Shown: one piece after another, positions 45,694 to 57,413 of the stretch
How the letters are laid out: the number at the start of each line of letters is the position of its first letter
How positions within the stretch are numbered: the stretch's first letter is position 1
Assembly (NCBI RefSeq): GCF_963576675.1
Contig: NC_088912.1
Span: 11,493,001-11,557,000 of the forward strand
From: Euphorbia lathyris
Taxonomy: Eukaryota > Streptophyta > Magnoliopsida > Malpighiales > Euphorbiaceae
Length of the DNA: 64,000 nucleotides
Direction of reading: 5' to 3'
Notes under the pieces: model-generated
What the model was told of the DNA's origin: nothing
Database searches by the model: none
What the model saw: the letters and a program-made list of their open reading frames with translations, nothing else
Made by a program: the position numbers and the translations under genes

Positions 45694-47277
45694 TGTCACA
45701 CCCGACCCTAGACGACCTCAATCGGCATCGAGCGTGAAATAGAAAGATCATAATCAATACTCAGAAGTCTCCAATTAGTACAAATATCATTATCTTACAA
45801 TCGAAATACCAAAGTTCTAACCATAATTCTAACAATAAGCAGCCAACTTCCAAACCTCGCCTAATCGGTTGGTAACCTTCTCTATATCTTGTATTTTCTC
45901 ACCTAAAAACATTAAAACATTTAAAAACATGAGACAAAAATCTCAGTAAGAAATTATCAACTATAAAAACCATCTTTACTTAACATAGCTACATATATAC
46001 GTTTATAAAGGGATTTAATCAAAACCTTATAAAATATACTCAAAACTTAAGTTTATAATATAATCATCAAACCTTATAAAATATACTCAAAACTTAAGTT
46101 CATAATATAGTCAAAGTAGTAAACCAAAAGCATATAAAATATATAATATTGTATCCATCCTCGAATTCCACCCGTATAGATTATAACATCAATCATAACA
46201 ATATCGAGATATCTCATTTATATCTCGTTCCTTGCCTAACAGTTAGGACTACCAGCCGTGCACTCTGGCCATATTGCCATTAGATATGGTCTTACAAATA
46301 CAACTCCTACCCCGGGCAATCCTAGATGGACAAAACCATTTAATCTTTCGAAATATCACAACTCATAAAAATCATATATGGATTTCAATCCAAAATAATA
46401 ATAACATAAAAATCATATTTGGACTTCAATCCAAAATAATAACAACAATAACCGCAACAGATTTCTCAATCCAAAAACAATTCGTAAGAAATCATCAAAT
46501 TCATCTTATTCAATATAGATATATATTGAAACCAAAAACATATATGTATATATGTAAATCAACCAAATTAAGCCTTAAATCAACATAATTAAGTAAAATC
46601 TGAAATTCACATAGAAGCATAGTCAATGGCTTCATTTGAACCATACTTTCATAATAAAAAGCAAAATCGTGAAAAATCTCAATTTTACAAAATTTCTGCA
46701 TAACCTTAAAATATCACTTTCTGAAAATTCTTTGATTATATATATATATATTTATATACATAAAACTCAAAATATAGTTGATAGTTACTTACCTTGGCTA
46801 CTAATTGACCCGATCGATTATTCTCTAAATTTTATCTAAGACGTTTCCCTCCAAACACTGCCGAAACTCAAAAACTCTTCGGTTAGGACTTAGATCTATA
46901 TATAAGGATGCTATGGTTCCAATTTCAAGTGATTCGGACTCTCGAATCTTCGTAAATCAAAGAAACGGTGGAGAAACGGTTCAAGAACGATAAAAGCTGA
47001 TGACAGAAGAAGAAAAGGAAAAAAGAAAAGAAAAGATAATGAATACATCATTTGCAACCTTTCACCATATACATATCCAAATTTGAAAAAGATCCAGTTT
47101 GGTCCTCTATCTTTATATAATCTTTAAAAATTACTCTAAACTTTTAATTTACACATAAAACCATCAAATTAACTCCAAATTTTTCCTATAACACCGATTT
47201 AACTTCACACATGCAATAATTATAATATATATTACTATCAAGGTATAAATTTTAGAAATTTAGACCCGGACGTGACA
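45694..47277 (-). repeat. 3' LTR of the non-coding LTR element
   Basis: High identity to 48951-50483 by eye. It is longer mainly because an approximately 45-bp stretch (about 46035-46110, TAAAATATACTCAAAACTTAAG) is doubled here but single in the other copy. Confidence 0.93.
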
Positions 47278-48950
47278 ATTCTCCCCACCTTAAGAAATTT
47301 CGTCCTCGAAATTCACGTGCTCTAATCTAAATTTTCTTCCTCAAATAATCTCCAAGATCACAAAATTATTTCAAATTATCAAGATTCCTCATAATCATCA
47401 TAAGACCACAAATTCTAATGTTTCCTTCCATTAACTTCATCATTTACCAATATCTACATCTTTGTAACAATCATTTAAATATAATCTTAGTAACTCTAAA
47501 CTTCAATATAGTTAATTCCATCGCCATAATCCACAATAAAACTTGAAATATCATTCATATCTTCCTAACATACACCAAATCTCCCTTTAATAAATTGAAA
47601 TCACAATTGATTCCATCAATTACATATATATCAAATATATTTCATCTATCTCCAAATGCTACATACTTCAAAAAAAATCAATTTTGAACCTCTAATATGT
47701 ATGAGATTATTTTTTTTTTAGATCTTCCAAATTATTCGAATCAATAAACATCATACACCTATAATCATATTTCATCATCATAATACTTAAATCTATAATT
47801 TTTCAGTCCAATCATGATGAATATGAACTCCAAGTCATCATCATTAATCAAATATAAACCTTATATCGATAACATATTTCCTCTATGAATATCACCTTAA
47901 CTTCTTTATTTTCGTAAAACCGCTATAATCAAATCCTTACATAAGAAAAATCAATATAGATCATTCTTATACCCATCATCCTATATCTCATTAATAACTC
48001 CAAATAAATTTAAGTTTCTCATCAAACTAGAATAACAAATACGATTTACTTAAATCGTAATGTGAAAGTTTTTGAAATCTTCAAGCAATATCCTCAAACA
48101 CAATAAAAGCCTAAAAATTTGATAATGTCATTCAATTTCTTTATTTGATACTATAATCCTCAAAACTTTAATCTTTTCTCCAAACCATAAAACCATATAA
48201 CTAAGGAAGATAGAGTACCTATATTACGACAATCAATGTTTTTTATCTTCTCCAAACTCCAAATAATATCTTTATACCCGTAAAAGTCAATAAATCTATA
48301 ATATCATTTGATTTTCTTATTTGACATGTAAACACTAAACCATTAGCAATGTCTCTCAAATAAGGAGAAAAATTAAAGCAAAAACCAAATGCTGGTTTAA
48401 CGCTAAAATGACCAACATATGCCGTTTTCAGCATAACTTTTTCATACGGAGTCCGATTAAGGCGATTCAAAAACTCTTGGAAACGTAAGATAATACTAAA
48501 GAACTTTCATTTAGGACTCCATGACAGATTCGGCCTCTATCTGGTCGAAAAATGCATCACAAGATTCAGGTACAAATCTGATTTTCCAGCAGCACCTATA
48601 TAGACAATTCTCTATATCTCTAGCTCAAAGTTATGACTTACTCATAACCCATATCACCAAATATCAAATAATTTACTATTTTTCATACACCTAGATATTG
48701 CTAACCATCAAATCTCATTTTTACACCTCATTAGCTAGTTACTAAATCCTCGAAAAATTCCAAAGCATTTATTAGCTTACACCAAATATCCATTATCCTC
48801 AATTACTATCGATTATTTCTTAGCTATCACCAAATATCCATATTCCTCAAGTACTATCAATTAGTTCTTAGCTATCACCAAATATCGATATTCCTCAATT
48901 ACTATCAACTTTAGGTCCGAAGAATTTAACCTAGAGCTCTAATACCAAAC

Positions 48951-50483
48951 TGTCACACCCGACCCTAGACGACCTCAATCGGCATCGAGCGTGAAATAGA
49001 AAGATCATAATCAATACTCAGAAGTCTCCAATTAGTACAAATATCATTATCTTACAATCGAAATACCAAAGTTCTAACCATAATTCTAACAATAAGCAGC
49101 CAACTTCCAAACCTCGCCTAATCGGTTGGTAACCTTCTCTATATCTTGTATTTTCTCACCTAAAAACATTAAAACATTTAAAAACGTGAGACAAAAATCT
49201 CAGTAAGAAATTATCAACTATAAAAATCATCCTTACTTAACATAGCTACATATATACGTTTATAAAGAGATTTAATCAAAACCTTATAAAATATACTCAA
49301 AACTTAAGTTCATAATATAGTCAAAGTAGTAAACCAAAAACATATAAAATATATAATATTGTATCCATCCTCGAATTCCACCCGTGTAGATCATAACATC
49401 AATCATAACAATATCGAGATATCTCATTTATATCTCGTTCCTTGCCTAACAGTTAGGACTACCAGCCGTGCACTCTAGCCATATCGCCATTAGATATGGT
49501 CTTACAAATACAACTCCTACCCCGGGCAATCCTAGATGGACAAAACCATTTAATCTTTCGAAATATCACAACTCATAAAAATCATATATGGATTTCAATC
49601 CAAAATAATAACAACATAAAAATCATATTTGGACTTCAATCCAAAATAATAACAACAATAACCGCAACAGATTTCTCAATCCAAAAACAATTCGTAAGAA
49701 ATCATCAAATTCATTTTATTCAATATAGATATATATTGAAACCAAAAACATATATGTATATATGTAAATCAACCAAATTAAGCCTTAAATCAACATAATT
49801 AAATAAAATCTGAAATTCACATAGAAACATAGTCAATGGCTTCATTTGAACCATACTTTCATAATAAAAAGCAAAATCGTGAAAAATCCCAATTTTACAA
49901 AATTTCTGCATAACCTTAAAATATCACTTTCTGAAAATTCTTTGATTATATATATATTTATATACATAAAACTCAAAATATAGTTGATAGTTACTTACCT
50001 TGGCTACTAATTGACCCGATCGATTATTCTCTAAATTCTGTCTAAGACGTTTCCCTCCAAACACTGCCGAAACTCAAAAACTCTTCGATTAGGACTTAGA
50101 TCTATATATAAGGATGTTATGGTTCCAATTTCAAGTGATTCGGACTGTCGAATCTTCGTAAATCAAAGAAACGGTGGAGAAACGGTTCAAGAACGATAAA
50201 AGCTGATGACAGAAGAAGAAAAGGAAAAAAGAAAAGAAAAGATAATGAATACATCATTTGCAACCTTTCACCATATACATATCCAAATTTGGCAAAGATC
50301 CAGTTTGGTCCTCTATCTTTATATAATCTTTAAAAATTACTCTAAACTTTTAATTTACACATAAAACCATCAAATTAACTCCAAACTTTTCCTATAACAC
50401 CGATTTAACTTCACACATCCAATAATTATAATATATATTACTATCAAGGTATAAATTTTAGAAATTTAGACCCGGACGTGACA
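48951..50483 (-). repeat. 5' LTR of the non-coding LTR element
   Basis: Starts TGTCACACCCGACC and ends GGACGTGACA. The primer site adjoins its left edge. Confidence 0.93.
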
Positions 50484-50488
50484 TATTC

Positions 50489-50642
50489 GATAAGAGTGGT
50501 TGCATTGTCTCAGCATTTGCTCTAGGATGAACATCCTCTTTTCACACATCTTTAGGGAAGGAAATAGAGTTGCTGATGCATTGGCAAAGTTTGGAGTCTC
50601 TTCCTCGGTGATCAATTGGTGGTCTTCAGCTCCTGCTTTTTG
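50489..50642 (+). pseudogene. LINE RNase H, second part after the LTR element
   Basis: The RNase H frame resumes after the target duplication: SHIFREGNRVADALAKFGV, the conserved C-terminal block with its Asp. It runs to about 50642 and then changes abruptly into A-rich words without a poly(A) tail. It completes the domain begun at 45430. Confidence 0.85.
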
Positions 50643-50760
50643 CCAAAAAATGTGAAAAACGTAAAAACATGAAAAATGGTAAAGCACGTAAAAAGAAAAA
50701 TTTGGAAAACAAAATCAACCGCATAACTGAAAAATGGTAAATCTTATTTTTTTTAGAATT
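50643..50760. mobile_element. Right arm of the A-rich element
   Basis: GTGAAAAACGTAAAAACATG-type words resume right after the LINE fragment, as in the left arm at 42415-42540. The outer right end could not be located. Confidence 0.45.
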
Positions 50761-51480
50761 AATTGACGTGGCGCTGACTCATATGTGGTCGATCATTCAC
50801 ACATTGTAGCCGATTGGCCACCCCTAAGAACTCTAAAATTCATAGAAAGAAGTTCAGGTTTCGATCTGTGATCCCGTGCGATGCGGCGTGGGATCCACCT
50901 ACAACTTGTTAAGAAAAGGCAACTATAATTTCATCATTAGGGTTGAAAATTTATATGCTCAGATATGCATAGTCTGATGACAATGGGTCCATCTAGGAAA
51001 ACTTATCTCAAGAGAAACGCCTAGAGTTATGTCCGTCTAGATTTGCACCAAAGACTAGCAACGGGATTCGCCATGATGAAGATGGAAGACGGATGTATAT
51101 TGCCACATCAGTATACCGCTGGAATAGTTACACGGAATCCAAAGGAACCCGTTATTCCTTCTATAAGGAGGAAAAACAATAATTAATAGGTTTAGTGGTA
51201 ATTAATGAGAATAATGACAAAACGGTCCAATTAAACCCAACTAAAGCAAGCACGTTTCAAAAGGGAGTATATATACCCCCATCAGGACATATTTACAAGT
51301 AAGTTAACAACACTCGGCTAAATACTTTTTAATATCTATTAATCTCAAATTTCATTACTGACTTTATCATCGGAGGTGCCATGACCGAACCGAATGGCGT
51401 CTCATGTACGAATTTATCATCAACAAAGAAAGTGTTGTTATCAAATTGGTGCAGTGAGCATGGAACTCTTGATAAAGTAG
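50761..51480 (+). repeat. Degenerate LTR-like remnant
   Basis: A TATA-like GAGTATATATACCCCC (about 51267) is followed by GACTTTATCATCGGAGG (about 51361) and AAATTGGTGCAGTGAGCATGG (about 51446). This order recalls R/U5 and the primer region of gypsy elements. No pol sequence follows, so the identification is weak. Confidence 0.35.
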
Positions 51481-51584
51481 AGTGTCATGACGAACAATAC
51501 AATAGAGCTAGTGGGGGTGCCACCAACTAATAGGGATCTTATGGTACCCATACCAACCACAACTATGGCCATAAGTTCAGATAT

Positions 51585-53090
51585 AGATGATGCATCCTAA
51601 TAGGACTAAATCATATATATCAATGAAGAGAAAGTGGACTCTATCGCATCAAATAATAAAGTATTTCGAAGAAAATTATTGATCCCAAAGAGACTAGTCT
51701 AATGTCCTATTAGTACTCAAATACTATATTATTTAAGGTATTGGTTAAGTGAATTGAGTTGTTTATATACTAATAAAGCAATTAAACTAGCAAAGGAATT
51801 GAACAACTAATTTGTTAAACGTATGAATGGAAGACTAGGATTTAGGATTCCCGTGCTAACCCCTATGAATCAATAAGTGTATGTTGTATGAATTTAAAGG
51901 TTAACTCGAGACGATGATTTTCTATTACAAAATAGTAGCTCTGATCAAGCACTACTAAATCTAACTGAAACACTATTAGACTGACTCTAGGTTATGCAAA
52001 ATCCCTAATTGTGTTTGAAGGAATTGGACGCTATAAAGGCTAGGCCGTAACCTAGACCACGAAGCCGCACTAGCCGGTTAAGGTATATGATTAACTAATA
52101 TGCTAAGTTGACACATTTACTTGGTTAGGTTTCACAATTTAACTTATCTACCTAATTACTTGGTTAGGTTTCTCAGATAGAGGTAAGGAATACTTTAGTT
52201 AATTCTCTAGTTAAGTCCTACAACACAATATAAACGCTTATTTAACAATCCATACTCGTCAAGCACGATTCACCTCAATCCTAGCCTATAGTGTTTTAAC
52301 TCAAGTTTGAGCTAAGACACAAAGGCATTATGGGATGGACTGATAACTCATGTTTAACAAGATCAGATTATCAATTCGAAGTTAGGATGAAAGAGAGTGG
52401 GGATGAAGAGAAACTTTGAATTTGATAAACTTAACTTGAAAATAAAAGGAAAATTAACAAAGTAATGTCAAAGCTTGCTTAACTAAATTAATAATGGAAC
52501 GAAAAGAGTAAACTAAAGTAAGGAAAGTGGAAAGTAAAACTGTAAAGTAAAACTAAGTTACAACTAAGCTAATCTAAGAACTAATCTAACTGATTATCTT
52601 AATTACATTGTAAAAGCTACTATATATATATAGTGATTAGGTCATCCCTAATCTCTAGTAGGTCTTCTAGCCTCCCTCTGGTCGGATTAGAGTTGTTAAA
52701 GTCGGATAAAACTGAGCCATTTCAAATAGAGTTCTGATTTAAGTCAATTACTGATTTTTTTTTTTGTCGTAGCTCACTGAGCTATTGTGCCTAGCTCACC
52801 GAGCTAATTGTGTTTTATGTGTTCTGTGACTTTTGTACTTCCTCCATTGACTCAAAATAGTAGCTTGCTGAGGTAGCTCGATGAGCTACTTCGACGAGCT
52901 ACCTGCTGAAACTACCATTTCTCTTTGTTTAAGGCCTGAAACTACCTGAAATAACTCAAAACTCTAATTAAGATCATAATAAGATAAAAATCGCTTATAG
53001 TCAGGGGAAACATACATTAAGACTAAAAAAATTAAAGACAAAACTATACTACAAAACCCTATCTAAAATGCTGATAACAACCGTCTACCT
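51585..53090. repeat. AT-rich segment resembling an Athila-type LTR
   Basis: The layout is like the Athila LTR at 25587: TGATGCATCC start, a run of AACTAA/TTAGGTT words, then a palindrome-rich zone of AGCTCACCGAGCT and TAGCTCGATGAGCTA (52770-52915). No ORFs. The boundaries are guesses. Confidence 0.35.
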
Positions 53091-53342
53091 TCAGGCAGGA
53101 TCTATTCTTACCTTGGGGAATCGTTTAATCTAGCTACCCATAGGCCTTGCAACTAGAGTGGAAATACCACCTGCAATTCACGTTTAATCTAGCTACTCAT
53201 AGGCCTTGCAACTTCCTAGAACAATTTCTACATGAGGAATTAATAGGAAATTTCAAAACTGATTTGGAAAATTAATCAAAAGCCAAATCTTATATTTTTT
53301 TTCAATCAATCAAAATGGACTAAACCAATGCTCCGATACCAC

Positions 53343-54989
53343 TGTTAGGGATTTTAGCCAGTTAATCCATTGTAGCATAGTGGGATTGCAGTTAAAATTT
53401 TATTTAGAATCATTTTAGTTTGATCTTTATCCACTAACTGTTAATTCAATAAATCAATTTAAGAAAAAAAAACATACACATTTTGTCTGTTCTAGAGACG
53501 GTTGAAAAATTCACAAGGTAATCGATCTCAAGTCAGGTGCACAAAATTTATCGAGCTGAAACTGGTGCTAAGTGAAGAACGTAATGAAAATGAATCAATA
53601 CGGGAGAGAGAAAGTCAAGTTTGCCTCTACCTTGGGTAAAGGGGCCAAAATATTTAGGTTGTAGGTTAGGGTTTAGGAGTTTTAATTTATGTATGTATAG
53701 TGAGTTTTAGATTCCTAATTGCATTAGGATGAAATTGGTTAATATAAATTCAATCCAATCATAATCTAATTATATAAATAACAAAAGTATACTTACAATT
53801 AGATTAAATTTAACTATTCCAATAAAATTAATCACACTAATCAATAAATTAATGTATTGATTTAAATTAATTATTTACCGAATGTAATTCTATTAATTTG
53901 TGGATTAATTAATTACATTCTACAAACTAATTAATCAATTAAATACTCAACTCCAAAATCCATTAATTGATTACCTTGATATAAAGTAACAATTAACCAA
54001 TTAATTTACCACTAATGAATTACCTTGACATTTTATTGTCAATCAATTAATTAATTTCATCTCCCCAGTGCACTGTTCTATAAGTTCCAACTTAGATGTT
54101 CTATGTGCACGATCCTATGGGTCTGTCCTTGTTAGTAGTGGGTGCACATCCCACAAACCGTAAGTGGGTTCTAGAAAACTATTATAGCTCCCAAGTAAGA
54201 TAGAGTATCAGCAGTCTAAAGATCCAGGGACTCTGTAGTTATCTCTTACTGTCTTATACCATTTTATATCAATATTATAAACATAAGGTATGGCGGTTGT
54301 CATCCTCTCTGTTGTTTATGATATTCCTTGATCTCAAGTACATTGATGAACTAAATAAGTAAACTACTTATCATGGTATGGTCATACACTGATCAATCTC
54401 ACACATATCAAGTGGCGTGCGATATCATCTCACTATTACATGAGTGAAAATTCCATCACTTCACTATCAATGTCAATGTGTTCACCTCTTCACGCAATCA
54501 TACATGTATTTGGTATCCTGTTACAGACCTCTTAAGCGTATGTCAAAGTGAACTGGATTCCACATTCATAGTATAATGAAATCTGGTCTGAAGACAATTA
54601 GAGACCTCTTCACGCAATCATACCTGTATTTGGTATCCTGTTGACACAACCACGAAGTAGTTTTCCCAGGCGGATCGATCCAGTCATATGTGTGTACCAT
54701 GTACCTATACTTACAACTGACTTAACAAGTACTACGGCTAGTATAAATTACTAACATACAGTCATCGAATATACAAGTTTGTGGTTCTAATCATTCCCAT
54801 GATGTAATAGAATTGAGATATGGTTTTACGATTGTCAACCAATTTATTCTCTAAGCATATTATGGCACAAGATATAAATAACTACATTAATCTCTTTATT
54901 AATGTGACACAAATAGTGTATATACAAGAAGAATCAAAGCATAATACAAAATAAAAGAACCAATGTCTATGAACTAGCGTTCACCAACA
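53343..54989 (-). repeat. LTR of a truncated LTR retrotransposon
   Basis: Ends TGTTAGGG and CCAACA form the expected TG...CA pair. On the minus strand a tRNA-Met-like primer site (GTGGTATCGGAGC, reverse of 53329-53341) follows the LTR directly. About 240 bp of leader remains and then the element is lost. No coding sequence and no second LTR in the window. Confidence 0.7.
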
Positions 54990-54990
54990 C

Positions 54991-55122
54991 TAATGTATAT
55001 GCTAATGTATACACTAATATATATGCTAATGTATGCACTAATATATGTACTAATGTATAAGCTAACGTATGCATTAAAGTATATGCTAATGCATACACTA
55101 AAGTATATGCTAATGTATGCAC
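54991..55122. repeat. 12-bp tandem repeat, 11 units
   Basis: Units TAATGTATATGC and TAATGTATACAC alternate exactly every 12 bp, giving a 24-bp dimer pattern. The period keeps frames open on both strands (apparent 70-residue ORFs), which are not genes. It begins one base after the LTR end. Confidence 0.92.
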
Positions 55123-55671
55123 TACTTATAAAAGTCAACTCTTTCTTTTTCCCTTTTAGCCGAATTAAAGAAGGAAATTTTACAGGGACCAAAACTGATA
55201 TTTACTAGATAAAGCATGGAATCCAAATTACACTTTTAGTCCCCTAGCAAAGATGCTACAACACCACTCTCCATTTGTCTATAAATAGAAGAGGTATCCC
55301 CTATAATTGGTATCAGGCGTGATTCTCCATGTACGATGTGTTTGTTCATGGATGAAATGGGTGGAAGTTGGTGGCCCCTATCTAGTTCGGAGTGGGTGGT
55401 TCTATGATAGAAAATATGAGCATATAGCAGCCCTATAGAGGTGATGATGGGGGTAGAGTTAAACTAAATCTCACATTAAAAATGGTGAGAGAGTGAGTTA
55501 ATAAAATGTATTTCTAATATATGTAGATATGATTTGAATTTCTAATATATGTAGATACGTTTTAAAATTGTAAGGTCCGAAAAATAAGACTTAAATCTAG
55601 TTTTTTTTTTCTTTTTATTCTGATATTATTAAAAGTGTCATGATTGATGATATTATTGCAGTTGAGTTATA
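55123..55671. other. Spacer, nothing recognised
   Basis: AT-rich sequence without a supported gene or repeat. Confidence 0.45.
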
Positions 55672-55679
55672 ATTATATG

Positions 55680-56417
55680 CAGGGGCGGATGTAGGGGGGG
55701 TCAAAGGGAGCATTTGCCCCCCCCCCCCCACACACACCCACCATCCCATTAAAAATAAGGGTTAAAGTGCAAAAATACCCTACTGTTTTGGGTCAGGAGA
55801 AATTTTATCTCTAACGTCTAAAATGGTACAATTTTATCCCTAATGTTGGAAACCAAGAGCAATTTTACCCCTAACGTTGATAAATTGGGTCAATTTGAGA
55901 AATAATTCATCAAACTGTCTTCTCGGTCATGAATACTAGTGTCTGAAATTGATCCAATTTATCAACGTTAGAGGTAAAATTGGTGCAAAATTACAAAATT
56001 GATATGCAATTGGTGCAAAATAAAGAAAAAAATGATTGTATTTTATAATAATGTCTGAAATTGATCCAATTTATCAACGTTAGGGATAAAATTGCTCTTG
56101 GCGTAAAATTGCACCATTTTAGATGTTAGGGGTAAAATTGCACCTGACCCAAAACGTTAGGGATATTTGATGCGTAACAACCCAAGAATCCCGGAAATGG
56201 ATGATTACGAGTCGGAAACATTATAATTTACGTTTTTTATAAAAAAAATCATGAAAATAATGCATGACAATTGAACGATTTTGCATTTTTCGTCACCAAA
56301 AATTGAACAATTTTGCATATTTTATCATAAAAAATTGAACAATTTTACATTTTTTGTCTAAAATTTTTTTAGGTATAATTTTGCCTCCCGCTCCCTCAAA
56401 TGCTGGATTCGCCACTG
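55680..56417. mobile_element. Non-autonomous hAT element (738 bp) with nested MITE
   Basis: Ends CAGGGGCGGATGTAGG and GGATTCGCCACTG are imperfect inverted repeats, flanked by the 8-bp duplication ATTATATG (55672-55679, 56418-56425), the size typical of hAT. A C run (about 55717-55729) follows the left end. A second element lies inside. Confidence 0.8.
55757..56172. mobile_element. TIR MITE nested in the hAT element
   Basis: TTTTGGGTCAGG...CCCTAACGT...GATAAATTGG and its inverted copy extend over about 130 bp from each side. Exact ends and TSD were not resolved; the right end may reach 56190. Confidence 0.65.
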
Positions 56418-56425
56418 ATTATATG

Positions 56426-57413
56426 TCCAGCTCTATGCAACAGTATATGCATAGTTATGTATGAAAATGTTAAGTTTAGATAATAGAGATTGAGAGAATA
56501 ATGGAGATTAGAATAAATAAAAGATATAAATGGCGGAGAGAGTAGAATCCTAATAGGTTTATACAAACAAGAGATGGTGATTATTTTAAACTCCAAGGGG
56601 ATAATGATAAACGTTAAGAGAAACTTTATAATTATCACTATAAAGATGTCTGTTTGTGTTTTGGATCAGATAGGGCTGCAATCGAGCCGAGTTTTGACCT
56701 ATTCAGACTCAGTTCGTCAGAAAATTGACAAGTTCGAGTTCAACATTCTGTTCATAAGCTATTCGCGAGTTTGTTAACGAGCTTATTCACGAGCTTTGCT
56801 CATGAACAACATATTTAATTCAATTCATGAACTTCATTCGCAAATAACTCATTAATTATATTGATTTGAAATTTTTTAACATAAAACTACCTAGTTTTGA
56901 AACCTACAAAACTAAGTTTAAATAAAACTACATTGTTTAACATTTCCCCTTTATATAAATATTGTTACGAGCGTGTTTATGAACATTATAATCGAGTTTA
57001 CTCACCAACTTGTTCATGAACCTATAATCGAACCTGCTCATGAATTTTCGAGCCGAGTTTCGCCGTGCTCAATCTCGGCTCGTATATAAATCGAGCCGAA
57101 CACAGTCGAGCTTTTATCGAGGTGAACACTAAACCGCTCATGAGCGGCTCGGCTCTTTAACCTTATTAGGGCCAGGTAGGTCTGATTGTTTTCTTCCATT
57201 TCTCATTATAGCAAAAGCAAATTAACAAAGTCATGCCCATAAATTGTCTGCTTGTAAGTGATGTGTTGTGTCCAATTCTCTTCCATAAATTGCAGTTCTT
57301 TAACAGTTTAATACTTCCAATTTTAAGCATATTTATTTGAGGTGATGTGATGATATGTATGATTGATTTGAAACTACCAGTCAAATTATTGTTCTCTTGT
57401 TTGTTTGTGTATA
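56426..57413. repeat. First copy of a duplicated segment, with GAGCCGAG-rich repeat
   Basis: 56478-57240 recurs, with indels, at 63344-64000 (GATTGAGAGAATAATGGAG to AACAAAGTCATGCCCAT). Inside is a repeat rich in GAGCCGAG, CATGAAC and GAGCTTATTCACGAGC words (56680-57160). At about 57212-57254 an acceptor-like CTCATTATAG and a donor-like CTTGTAAGT frame a 40-bp open segment that could be a small exon. This is weak. Confidence 0.55.

Larger units (their letters stand above)
45694..50483 (-). mobile_element. Non-autonomous LTR retrotransposon (4.8 kb), no coding capacity
   Basis: LTRs 45694-47277 (1584 bp) and 48951-50483 (1533 bp) begin TGTCAC and end GTGACA. The duplication TATTC flanks them (45689-45693, 50484-50488). 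The minus orientation follows from a tRNA-Met-like primer site (TGGTATTAGAGC, reverse complement of about 48935-48948) next to the right LTR, and a polypurine tract (AAGGTGGGGAGAAT, reverse of 47278-47291) next to the left. The 1.67-kb interior (47278-48950) has no ORF above 75 codons and no protein motif. Confidence 0.92.

Noticed and set aside
54974..55208. Two 71-72 residue ORFs rich in Ile/Tyr or Met/Leu
   Set aside because: Both are readings of the 12-bp tandem repeat.
55713..55730. C run as a G-quadruplex or regulatory site
   Set aside because: It lies just inside the left end of a hAT element and is adequately explained as a homopolymer there.
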